In this document: in pieces, positions 55,585-62,115 of the stretch
Position numbering within the stretch: the stretch's first letter is position 1
Layout of the letters: every line of letters starts with the position of its first letter
Assembly: GCA_937910235.1 (NCBI GenBank)
Contig: CALENB010000232.1
Location: 1 to 62,115, forward strand
Reading direction: 5' to 3'
Source of the DNA: an uncultured Myxococcales bacterium
GTDB lineage: Bacteria > Myxococcota_A > UBA9042
Length of the DNA: 62,115 nt
Notes under the pieces: model-generated
What the model was told of the DNA's origin: nothing
The model's input: the letters and a program-made list of their open reading frames with translations, nothing else
Databases searched by the model: none
Translations under genes and position numbers: made by a program

Positions 55585-56288
55585 GCAACCGAAACCGACG
55601 CTGCGGCCCTCTCTGGTGGCCCGCGGCGATGGGCCTGGCCCTCGCCGCCACCCTGGCCGGCTGCGGACGCGCGACGCCGCCCGCTGCGGCCCCGGCGACG
55701 CCTCATGGCGTGCTCCCGGCGGTGCAGCAGCCTGCGTCACCACCCGTGACCGCAGCGGCGGCCCCGTTGCCGCGCGAATCGGTCTATCTCGTGACTAGCG
55801 CGTGGCGCGACCAGGGCGATCGCCCGGTCGTGCTGGCCGAGCTGCGTGGTCGCATCGTCGTCGTGTCGCTGGTGTTTACGCACTGTAAGTACGCTTGCCC
55901 GCGGATCGTCGCCGATATGCAGAAGATCGAGCGGCAGCTCTCGGCCGCCGAGAAGGCAGACGTGCGATTTCTCCTGGTCTCGATGGATCCCGAGCGCGAT
56001 ACGCCGAAACGCCTCACCACCTTCGCCGCCGAACACAAGCTCGATCTTGAGCGATGGACGCTGCTCACCGGGCCACCAGGCGACGTGCGGGTGCTGAACG
56101 CGGTGCTCGGTGGCCGGTACAAAAAGGCGCCCAGTGGTGATTTTGCCCACAGTAACCTCGTGCTCGTGTTGGATCGTGACGGTCGCATCGTCCACCGGCA
56201 GGAGGGCCTGGAGATCGCGCCGACCGAGGCGCTCGCCTCGATCCGCAAGATTGGCGCCGCCGCCGCGGCTGCGCGCGCGCAGCCGTGA
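55581..56288 (+). CDS. SCO1/SenC-family copper chaperone lipoprotein
   Basis: SCO proteins deliver copper or reduce thiols at copper sites. The 235-aa protein has a signal ending ATLAGC (lipobox) and a thioredoxin-like domain. VFTHCKYACPRI supplies the CxxxC copper-binding pair, and DFAHSNLVLVLD the conserved His ligand. LLVSMDPERDTP is another family block. The ATG overlaps the previous stop (ATGA), so it is coupled to the SUMF1-like gene. A likely job is loading copper into NirK. Confidence 0.94.
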   Translation: MSNRNRRCGPLWWPAAMGLALAATLAGCGRATPPAAAPATPHGVLPAVQQPASPPVTAAAAPLPRESVYLVTSAWRDQGDRPVVLAELRGRIVVVSLVFTHCKYACPRIVADMQKIERQLSAAEKADVRFLLVSMDPERDTPKRLTTFAAEHKLDLERWTLLTGPPGDVRVLNAVLGGRYKKAPSGDFAHSNLVLVLDRDGRIVHRQEGLEIAPTEALASIRKIGAAAAAARAQP

Positions 56289-56325
56289 CCTGCCCTCGTT
56301 GGCGTGTCAGCGCGACGCAGGCGAA

Positions 56326-57480
56326 TCAGCCGGGCCGCCCGTCGCGCCGGGCCCTGAGCAGCATCGGCGCGTACTCCAGCGCGAAGATCGCCCAGCCTAA
56401 CGCCCAGGCGCTCCCGGCGGGGACGATCGCGGCGCGGCCACCCACGACCCGCAGCAGCGCGCCACCCAGCACCAGCACGTAGCACAGCACCGTGATCCGG
56501 CTCGCCACCAGCGGCAGGCCGGCGTGTCCGCGCGCGGCGCGGCTCGCGATCGCCATGATCATGCCGCCGATTCCGCCGGCGGTGAGCGCGTGCAGCGCCG
56601 CGAAGGGGTCGATGCCGATGTCGACGCCGAGCGGCTTGCTGAGCGCTACCGCTCCGGTCAGGGCGAAGCCCAGGGGCACAAACCACCACGCCGCGTGCAT
56701 CACCCAGACGATGGGCCAGCGCAGCGTGGCGCCGAGCCCCCATCGCCGCGCGCGCCAAGCCAGCACCGCGGCCGCGACCAGCTCGGCGATGCCGGTAGGA
56801 ACGCTCAACGGGGCGACAAGCTCCAGACCAGCGGCGATCACCACGATCGGCACCGCGGCGCGGTCGGCGAGGTCATCACGCTGGACACGGTCGCCATCCC
56901 CACCGGCTGCGATGATGGCGTTGCGGGTGAACCCGGGGATGATTCGCCCGCCAATCAGGGCGATCAGCGCGACGACCATCATCGTCGTGGCGCGCAGGCT
57001 CTCGCTCTCGTAGCCCAGGTGCCACGCGACGTTGAGCCCGGTCAAGGCCGCGATCATCCCAGCGATCTGGTAGTTGCGACGGTTGCTCGCGCGCAGCAAC
57101 CGGTGGAACACGGCGACGCCCATGATCGGCAGAAACAGTAGATCGATCCACGTCGCCACCTCCACCCACATGGCCACCCGACCGGCGAGCCACACCGCAA
57201 AAAGCGCCGCTGCCGGCGCGCCGGCGAACAGCTTGGAGTTGGTCCACTTCGGCACAGCGGCGGTCAGAAAGCCGCCGATCGCCGCCGCCGCGAAGCCAAA
57301 CAACAGCTCGTGGCCATGCCACGCCGCGCGCAGCGGCAGCTTGCCCTGGTAGGCGAGCAGCCAAGCCACCAGCGACAACGCCGCGTACACGCTGGCGCCG
57401 AGGAAGAACAGCCGATGGCCTGATCGCAGGATCGGCAGCCCGGACGGGGGGCGCATGCGGGCTTCGAGGGTGGTTGTCAT
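56326..57480 (-). CDS. nnrS: NnrS family membrane protein
   Basis: NnrS proteins are haem-copper membrane proteins linked to NO tolerance in denitrifiers. The 384-aa protein has about 12 hydrophobic segments and family-typical stretches: WHGHELLFGFAAAAIGGFLTAAVPKWTN, NVAWHLGY, IGGRIIPGFTRN and HALTAGGIGGMIMAI. The conserved His in these are likely metal ligands. It converges on the SCO gene and is divergent from another membrane protein gene. Confidence 0.94.
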   Translation of the reverse strand: MTTTLEARMRPPSGLPILRSGHRLFFLGASVYAALSLVAWLLAYQGKLPLRAAWHGHELLFGFAAAAIGGFLTAAVPKWTNSKLFAGAPAAALFAVWLAGRVAMWVEVATWIDLLFLPIMGVAVFHRLLRASNRRNYQIAGMIAALTGLNVAWHLGYESESLRATTMMVVALIALIGGRIIPGFTRNAIIAAGGDGDRVQRDDLADRAAVPIVVIAAGLELVAPLSVPTGIAELVAAAVLAWRARRWGLGATLRWPIVWVMHAAWWFVPLGFALTGAVALSKPLGVDIGIDPFAALHALTAGGIGGMIMAIASRAARGHAGLPLVASRITVLCYVLVLGGALLRVVGGRAAIVPAGSAWALGWAIFALEYAPMLLRARRDGRPG

Positions 57481-57595
57481 GGGTCGTTCCAGGGCACGTA
57501 GGTTGGCTACAGGAGAGGTCGCGGCGAAGACCGCGGCGAAGACGGCAGCGACGCATGCACCTTCACCGGTCGGGCGGGCCTAGTCCAGGCGGGGA

Positions 57596-57609
57596 TTGAC
57601 CCCGCGCAA
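57596..57609 (+). promoter_or_regulatory. Degenerate FNR/NNR-type box
   Basis: TTGACCCCGCGCAA keeps the left half-site but has CGCAA instead of RTCAA. It lies in the 205 bp between nnrS and the divergent membrane gene. A -10-like TATGCT is at 57645-57650. A weak or inactive relative of the perfect boxes nearby. Confidence 0.35.
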
Positions 57610-57685
57610 GGTCCGATGAGGTACACGTGTCGCCGAACGCAAACTATGCTACGGCGACGACGGAACTACTTGGAGGCGTGTAGGC

Positions 57686-58729
57686 GTGCAGCAGAGCCGA
57701 ACCGACCAGCTCATCGCAGCGAGCCTCGTCGCGACCGTCGTCCTCGGCGCCGTGCTGCGGGCCTGGCTCGGCGGCAGCGGCTGGCTGCCGATCGACTTTC
57801 GTCACCTGCGCCACGCGCACACCCATATGGGCTGGTACGGCGCGATCTTTCCGTTGGCGTTTGCGGTCTGGCGTGGGCGCGGCTGGTGGACGCCGGGCTC
57901 GCGCGTGATGGCGGGCTACTGGGTCGCCGTCGCGCTCTCGACCGCTGGGTTCTTGCGGGCTGGCTACGGCGTTGAGGCCATCATCGGCTCGACGGTGGTG
58001 CTGGGCGTGTGGCTGCTCGTGGTGTTTCACAACCGCGCGCAGCTGCACTGGCGGCGCGAAGATTGGCTGGCGGCGGTCCCGGTGTTGGTCGTGTTGGCGG
58101 CGGCGAGCATCCCGCCCTTGGCGATGACCCTGCGCCCAGATCCGGCCCTGTCAGCGCGCTGGGTGCGGACGTTTCTGACGCTGCTGCTCTTTGGCGCTGG
58201 CGTGCCGGCCGCCCTCGATCGTGCCCGTTTTCGGGCGCCGCCCGGGGCGCTGTGGGGCTTCGCCGTGGTCTGCTGTGCGTTATGGGTAGGCGTGCTGCAA
58301 CACCCTTGGTTGCTGCCCGGCACGCTGCTCCTGGGCGGCCTGCTGGCCGGATCGGCGGCGGTCTCAAGGGCCGCTCGCTGGGATCTGCGTTTGGGCGTCG
58401 GGCTCATGGGCGGGGGGCTGCTGGCGGTGGCCGCTGGTGTCCTGCCCTTTGACCCAAGCGTGGCGGTGGCCGGGGTGCATCTCGCGGTGTTGGGCCCGGT
58501 TTTGCACGGTCTTCACGGCGACCCGGCGCGCACCACACCGACGTCGGTCGGCCTGCTCGGGCTGGTGTTAGTCATGTGCGGCGCGATCGTCGCGACGACC
58601 GCGTGGCCGACCGCGCCGGGGGCTGTCATCGCGGCCTGGAGTGGCGGGATCCTTGCGTTTGGCACGGCCGTGTGGGCGGTTGTACCAGGCGAGCGCGCTG
58701 CGGCTGATCGGGAAGTCTCAGCCAGCTAG
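57686..58729 (+). CDS. Polytopic membrane protein of the denitrification block, function unknown
   Basis: The 347-aa protein starts at GTG 57686 with GGAGG upstream. It has about nine or ten hydrophobic segments. A short His-rich motif (RHLRHAHTHMGWYG, about 39-52) follows the first helix. It resembles the ligand-bearing helices of haem-copper or NnrS-type proteins but matches no family I can name. VFHNRAQLHW and HLAVLGPVLHGLH add further His. Its position between nnrS and the FNR-type regulator suggests a role in NO or haem handling. The stop codon lies in the first unit of an 18-bp repeat array. Confidence 0.7.
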   Translation: MQQSRTDQLIAASLVATVVLGAVLRAWLGGSGWLPIDFRHLRHAHTHMGWYGAIFPLAFAVWRGRGWWTPGSRVMAGYWVAVALSTAGFLRAGYGVEAIIGSTVVLGVWLLVVFHNRAQLHWRREDWLAAVPVLVVLAAASIPPLAMTLRPDPALSARWVRTFLTLLLFGAGVPAALDRARFRAPPGALWGFAVVCCALWVGVLQHPWLLPGTLLLGGLLAGSAAVSRAARWDLRLGVGLMGGGLLAVAAGVLPFDPSVAVAGVHLAVLGPVLHGLHGDPARTTPTSVGLLGLVLVMCGAIVATTAWPTAPGAVIAAWSGGILAFGTAVWAVVPGERAAADREVSAS

Positions 58730-58803
58730 GCGGTCTCAGCCAGCTAGGCGGTCTGGGTCAGCTAGGCGGTCTGGGTCAGCTAGGCGGTCTGGGTCAGCTA
58801 CGG
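58715..58803 (+). repeat. 18-bp tandem repeat, five copies, over a stop codon
   Basis: Two copies of gtctcagccagctaggcg are followed by two of gtctgggtcagctaggcg and a shorter fifth. The first copy contains the TAG stop of the membrane protein gene. The array fills the gap to the end of the convergent regulator gene. Confidence 0.95.
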
Positions 58804-58809
58804 CTCCAG

Positions 58810-59556
58810 CTAAACGGGTTCGTCCAGCTCGTCGAGCAACAGATCTAGATCCTGAATCACGACGCGACGTCCGTGGAACATCGCGACGCCGTCTTTCTGC
58901 AACGCGCTGGTCGTGCGGGCGATGGTCTCGGGCCGGGTGCCGAGCAGGTCGGCGAGGTCTTGTCGGCTGATCGGCAGCGTCAACGTCAGCACGCCCTCAT
59001 CGTCGACGACGCCGTGGCGGTCGCGGAGCTCAAGCAGCGCGTGGGCGAGGCGGGCGCGCATGGACCGGCGCGTCGCCATCAGAAAACGCTCCTCAGCCGC
59101 GCCGAGATCTGCCGCCATTCGCTGCAGCATCCCGCGCATCACGCCCGGGTTGCTCGATAACATCTGCTGCACCAAGTCACCCTCAAGATAACACACCCGC
59201 GACGCCTCAAGCGTCTCAGCCTGGGCCTGATAGCGCCCGCCGTTGAAGAAGCAGCGGTAGCCGATTGCGTCGCCAGGGAGCACCAAACGCAGCAACACGC
59301 TGCGGCCGCTCTCGTCGAACTTGCGCACCGCGACGGTGCCCGACTGCACCACGTACAGCCCATGACAGGTGGTGCCCTGGTGGTAGAGCACATGACCAGG
59401 CTCAACCCGCTGCACAATTTTGTTGCGGTCGAGGTGATCGAGCGCCGCGCCTTCCACAGCGCCCCATACGGAACCACATCGCGCCGCGCAGGTGTCGCAG
59501 TGCAATCCATCTCTGCGCCGGTGGCTTGCCGGGCCAAGAGCCTGTCGCGCGTCCAT
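58810..59556 (-). CDS. CRP/FNR-family transcription regulator with N-terminal cysteines
   Basis: The 248-aa protein has an N-terminal CDTCAARC segment (Cys20, Cys23, Cys27). A cyclic-nucleotide-like beta domain follows (about 30-140; Cys64, Cys102). After a long helix comes a winged-helix domain with ISRQDLADLLG and recognition helix RPETIART, whose Glu and Arg fit TTGAY half-sites. FNR holds its [4Fe-4S] cluster by four Cys, but the spacing here differs (CX2CX3C). It is therefore uncertain whether it senses O2 by a cluster or NO by haem, as DNR does. Perfect boxes upstream of norC, nirK and this gene make it the likely denitrification regulator. Confidence 0.9.
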   Translation of the reverse strand: MDARQALGPASHRRRDGLHCDTCAARCGSVWGAVEGAALDHLDRNKIVQRVEPGHVLYHQGTTCHGLYVVQSGTVAVRKFDESGRSVLLRLVLPGDAIGYRCFFNGGRYQAQAETLEASRVCYLEGDLVQQMLSSNPGVMRGMLQRMAADLGAAEERFLMATRRSMRARLAHALLELRDRHGVVDDEGVLTLTLPISRQDLADLLGTRPETIARTTSALQKDGVAMFHGRRVVIQDLDLLLDELDEPV

Positions 59557-59609
59557 CAGGTGCCTCCGGGAGCCAGCCTCCGTGTCTTCGGTCTCGACAC
59601 GGATGCGCC

Positions 59610-59623
59610 TTGACCTCGATCAA
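59610..59623. promoter_or_regulatory. FNR/NNR-type box between regulator and porin genes
   Basis: TTGACCTCGATCAA is a perfect TTGAY-N4-RTCAA site. It lies 53 bp upstream of the regulator start and 173 bp upstream of the porin ATG. It may give autoregulation, porin control, or both. A -10-like TCTAAT (59643-59648) points toward the porin. Confidence 0.85.
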
Positions 59624-59708
59624 CTTTGCTCCCCTCGTTCCGTCTAATCAATGCCTAGGTATTCGCCGGGGGGGGCCTCTCCGATTCTCGGTGCTTGGTC
59701 TTCGCGCG

Positions 59709-59773
59709 TGGCGTCGTTGAGTGGCGTCGTTGAGTGGCGTCGTTGAGTGACGTCGTTGAGTGACGTCGTCGCG
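59709..59773 (+). repeat. 13-bp tandem repeat, five copies
   Basis: tggcgtcgttgag occurs three times exactly and is then followed by tgacgtcgttgag and tgacgtcgtcgcg. The array lies in the leader between the FNR-type box and the porin ribosome site, and ends 24 bp before the porin ATG. Confidence 0.93.
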
Positions 59774-59796
59774 TGGCAAACAGTGGAGGTCCTTCT

Positions 59797-61377
59797 ATGT
59801 CTGATCCAGCCCAAACTCGTAGATTCTCAACCATCTCGCCAGTGTTGAACCTGCTTGGCGCGGCCCTGATTGGCGCGACGTTGGCACCGTCGACGGTCTA
59901 CGCCGTCCCGCCACCGGCGGCCGTCACCAAGGCTGACGCCGACGCCTTTAAGGTCGACGTGCACGGCGCCTACAGCGTCTGGGGTCTCAATCAGCACGGC
60001 TTCTTTCTCGGCAAGGACGTCGCGCTCAACGACGCCGACTACGTCGTACAAAACCTCCGCCTCAAGGCCAAGATAGGCACCAAGGTCCTCGGTGCGGTGT
60101 TGCGTCTCGACGCGGCCCAGGGCTGGTGGGGCGTGGACAACAGCCCGAACACCAGCACGGTCGTGAGCACCGACGCGACGACTGGTGCGGTGTCGGCCGG
60201 CGCCGGCTACAACCAGAACTTGCTGTTCGGCAACAAGGACACCAACTACGGCGTCCACGTCGACCGCGCCTTTCTGTACTTCGACGCGCCGTGGGATCTA
60301 CCGCTGCAGGTGCGTGTCGGTCGTCAGCTCTACGCCGCGGGTAACAAGCTGGTGATCGATCAGGCCTACGAGGGCGTGCAGTTCACGCTCAAACCGATGC
60401 CCACGGTGGCGATCGATGGCTGGTGGGCCAAGGTCGCCGAGGGCAAGAACAGCATCAAGAACCCCGTCGGCGCGCTGATGAACGACGAAGATGGTTTTGG
60501 TGACGCGGACTTGTTTGGCGCGCAGGTGCACTTCACCCAGGGCGCCCACAAGGTCACGCTGTTTGGCCTGCTTTACCGCGACAATATCAAGGGTTTCACG
60601 CATCTGCCAAACGGCTTGGGGTACTTCCACAGCCGCTTTCAGAGCGAGATGAGCAGCGCCATCGTCGGTGGTCTGCACGCCACCGGAAAGCTCAACGTCG
60701 CGGGCGGGCTGCTCTACAACGTCGAGTTCGACTACCTGACGGGTCAGGATGACAACGACAACAAGGACCACAAAGGCAACCTCGTCGACATCAATGACGG
60801 CACACTCGCCGGCTTCAACGTCTACGCCAAGATCACGCAGAAGCTGAACGTCGGCGTGCCGATCGACATCTCGCTCGTGGGCGGCATGGGCTCGGGTGAC
60901 GATGATCCGACCAGCGGCAAGGGCAACATCAACCGTATCCAGACCATGGGATTTTTCCCGCTGACCAACGTCTGGGAAGATTCGGTGATGCCTGACGTGG
61001 AAGGCATCAGCCCCCAGGGCCTCGGCTCGCCGGCGTCGCGGGGCTATCGTGAGCTGGAGAACACCACCGTGGCGCAGCTGGCGATCGGCGCGAATGTGCA
61101 CAAGAGCCTGCGTCTGGAGACGAGTTTTACTTACCTGCAGGCGACCCAGCCCATCTTCGCTTGGAACGGCGCGGGGCCCGATTTGAAGACGTCGTCCTCG
61201 GACATCGGCCAGGAGATCGATTTCAACTTCAAGTGGACGATCCGCAAAAACCTCAAGCTGGTCGGCCTCTACGGCGTGTTCCTGCCCGGCGATGGCGCGG
61301 CGTATCTCATCAACGGCACCGCTGATCACACCGCCATGGCGTGGGAAGCGAAACACGTGCTGCTCTACAACTTCTAG
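59797..61377 (+). CDS. Outer-membrane porin-like beta-barrel
   Basis: ATG 59797 has GGAGG 8 bp upstream; a GTG at 59773 is less likely. The 526-aa protein has a signal peptide (LGAALIGATLAPSTVYA). Amphipathic strands typical of a 16-18-strand barrel follow, and the chain ends in LLYNF with the terminal Phe of outer-membrane proteins. Segments such as LPLQVRVGRQLYAAGNKLVID and YRELENTTVAQLAIGANV recall the alginate-export/porin superfamily. Adjacent to an FNR-type box and the nirK block, it may admit nitrite or nitrate, but specificity is not visible. Confidence 0.82.
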   Translation: MSDPAQTRRFSTISPVLNLLGAALIGATLAPSTVYAVPPPAAVTKADADAFKVDVHGAYSVWGLNQHGFFLGKDVALNDADYVVQNLRLKAKIGTKVLGAVLRLDAAQGWWGVDNSPNTSTVVSTDATTGAVSAGAGYNQNLLFGNKDTNYGVHVDRAFLYFDAPWDLPLQVRVGRQLYAAGNKLVIDQAYEGVQFTLKPMPTVAIDGWWAKVAEGKNSIKNPVGALMNDEDGFGDADLFGAQVHFTQGAHKVTLFGLLYRDNIKGFTHLPNGLGYFHSRFQSEMSSAIVGGLHATGKLNVAGGLLYNVEFDYLTGQDDNDNKDHKGNLVDINDGTLAGFNVYAKITQKLNVGVPIDISLVGGMGSGDDDPTSGKGNINRIQTMGFFPLTNVWEDSVMPDVEGISPQGLGSPASRGYRELENTTVAQLAIGANVHKSLRLETSFTYLQATQPIFAWNGAGPDLKTSSSDIGQEIDFNFKWTIRKNLKLVGLYGVFLPGDGAAYLINGTADHTAMAWEAKHVLLYNF

Positions 61378-61476
61378 CGGCACGGTTCAGATCTCCATCT
61401 GCTGCTCGCCGCCAGCGACCTCTGACCTTGCGACCCTGCGACATCCTCGCCACCCTGGCGGCCTCCCGGGGGTGTC

Positions 61477-62115
61477 ATGCTTGGTTTGAAGTCGCACGTT
61501 GTTGTTGTAGCCCTGATTGGCAGCCTCTTTGGCGGATGCGGCGCCGACGCGGGGCCGGCTGACACGGCGACAGCGGCCGCGGCGACCACCGATGCGGCCG
61601 CCGACGCCGGCGCCGCAGACACGGAAGGCGCTGACACGGAAGCCACCGATCCCGCCGTCGCCCCCGTGGCGCTGCAGGTCCTTGACCTCGCCGCGGAGGT
61701 CGATCCCATGATCGGCACGGGTGGCAGCGGCAACGTCATCCCGGGCGCTCTGGTGCCCCACGGCATGGTCCGCGCTAGCCCCGACACCGTCCGGCGCGAT
61801 CGGCGCGTACCACCACGGCAGCGCCGCCCTGCGCGGCTTCTCGCACACGCACCTCGAGGGACCGGGCGGCTCCAATAACGGCTACAGCCAGGTGTTGGTG
61901 ATGCCCTACAGCGGCACGATCACCACCGCCCTACCCGGCCACGCAGAGCCCTTCTCACACAGCGACGAGACCGCAAAACCGGGCTGCTACGCTGTCACGC
62001 TGGGCGACTCCAAGATCAAAGTGGAGCTCACCGCCACCGCCCACGCCGCGGTGCATCGCTAGGCCTTGGTCATCGTTTCGTCCACCACGAAAAAATCAGC
62101 GACCGAACAGCAGCA
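61477..62115 (+). pseudogene. GH92 alpha-mannosidase-like lipoprotein, frame-disrupted and cut by window end
   Basis: From ATG 61477 there is a signal ending GSLFGGC, an Ala/Asp/Thr linker, then VDPMIGTGGSGNVIPGAL and HGMVRASPDT, the start of a glycoside hydrolase family 92 domain. At about 61785-61800 the frame fails. The continuation, GAIGAYHHGS, GFSHTHLEGPGG and MPYSG, is in the frame of the 61721-62062 open stretch. That frame then stops at TAG right after AAVHR, where GH92 proteins go on. Either the gene is broken twice or the sequence has indel errors near its end. The intact family hydrolyses alpha-mannosides outside the cell. Confidence 0.75.

Noticed and set aside
58715-58803. CRISPR-like look of the short repeat arrays
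   Set aside because: Units are directly adjacent with no unique spacers, and no cas genes are present. They are tandem repeats.

Overview
The window is GC-rich and begins just upstream of dnaA. The order dnaA - oriC-like region - dnaN - recF, then murA and proB, marks the chromosomal replication-origin neighbourhood. Many predicted lipoproteins have Asp/Gly/Pro-rich linkers and Cys-rich tandem repeats of the CDDGNPCT...CDPKTGC type. Together with multihaem cytochromes and abundant secreted hydrolases, this points to a Gram-negative of the Myxococcota/Bradymonadota (old Deltaproteobacteria) kind. That assignment rests on protein style, not on any marker search.

Layout. 1-7239: origin and housekeeping genes (dnaA, dnaN, recF, murA, proB). 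7244-18468: secreted or membrane proteins (Kelch-like lipoprotein, esterase, acyltransferase, SplB-like radical SAM protein, lipase, two Cys-rich lipoproteins, HSL-type esterase). 18568-23573: norCBQD nitric oxide reductase operon behind two FNR/NNR-type boxes, with an unusual dihaem NorC. 23605-29991: Mo-cofactor oxidoreductase, M28 peptidase lipoprotein, lipoprotein with a peptidase S74-like domain, and a large alpha/beta-hydrolase-like lipoprotein. 30081-38357: four-gene minus-strand operon with a 36-CXXCH cytochrome, an 11-haem lipoprotein cytochrome, an outer-membrane beta-barrel and an inner-membrane Fe-S/flavin oxidoreductase. 38856-51197: two giant Cys-rich repeat lipoproteins (2190 and about 1894 aa), then a strong terminator. 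51302-61377: pyruvate kinase and a second denitrification block (NirK-cytochrome c fusion, SUMF1-like protein, SCO protein, NnrS, a polytopic membrane protein, FNR-type regulator, porin). 61477-end: an interrupted GH92 glycosidase gene.

How the parts work together. NirK should reduce nitrite to NO and cNOR should reduce NO to N2O. Both operons, and the FNR-family regulator gene itself, carry perfect TTGAY-N4-RTCAA boxes, so they look like one regulon split by about 30 kb. No nitrate reductase or nosZ lies in the window. The cytochrome/barrel/flavoprotein operon looks like a complete route for electrons between the inner membrane and the cell surface. It is the best candidate here for a poorly described system.

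The window is also rich in short perfect tandem repeats (12-20 bp units). Several sit on stop codons or between genes.
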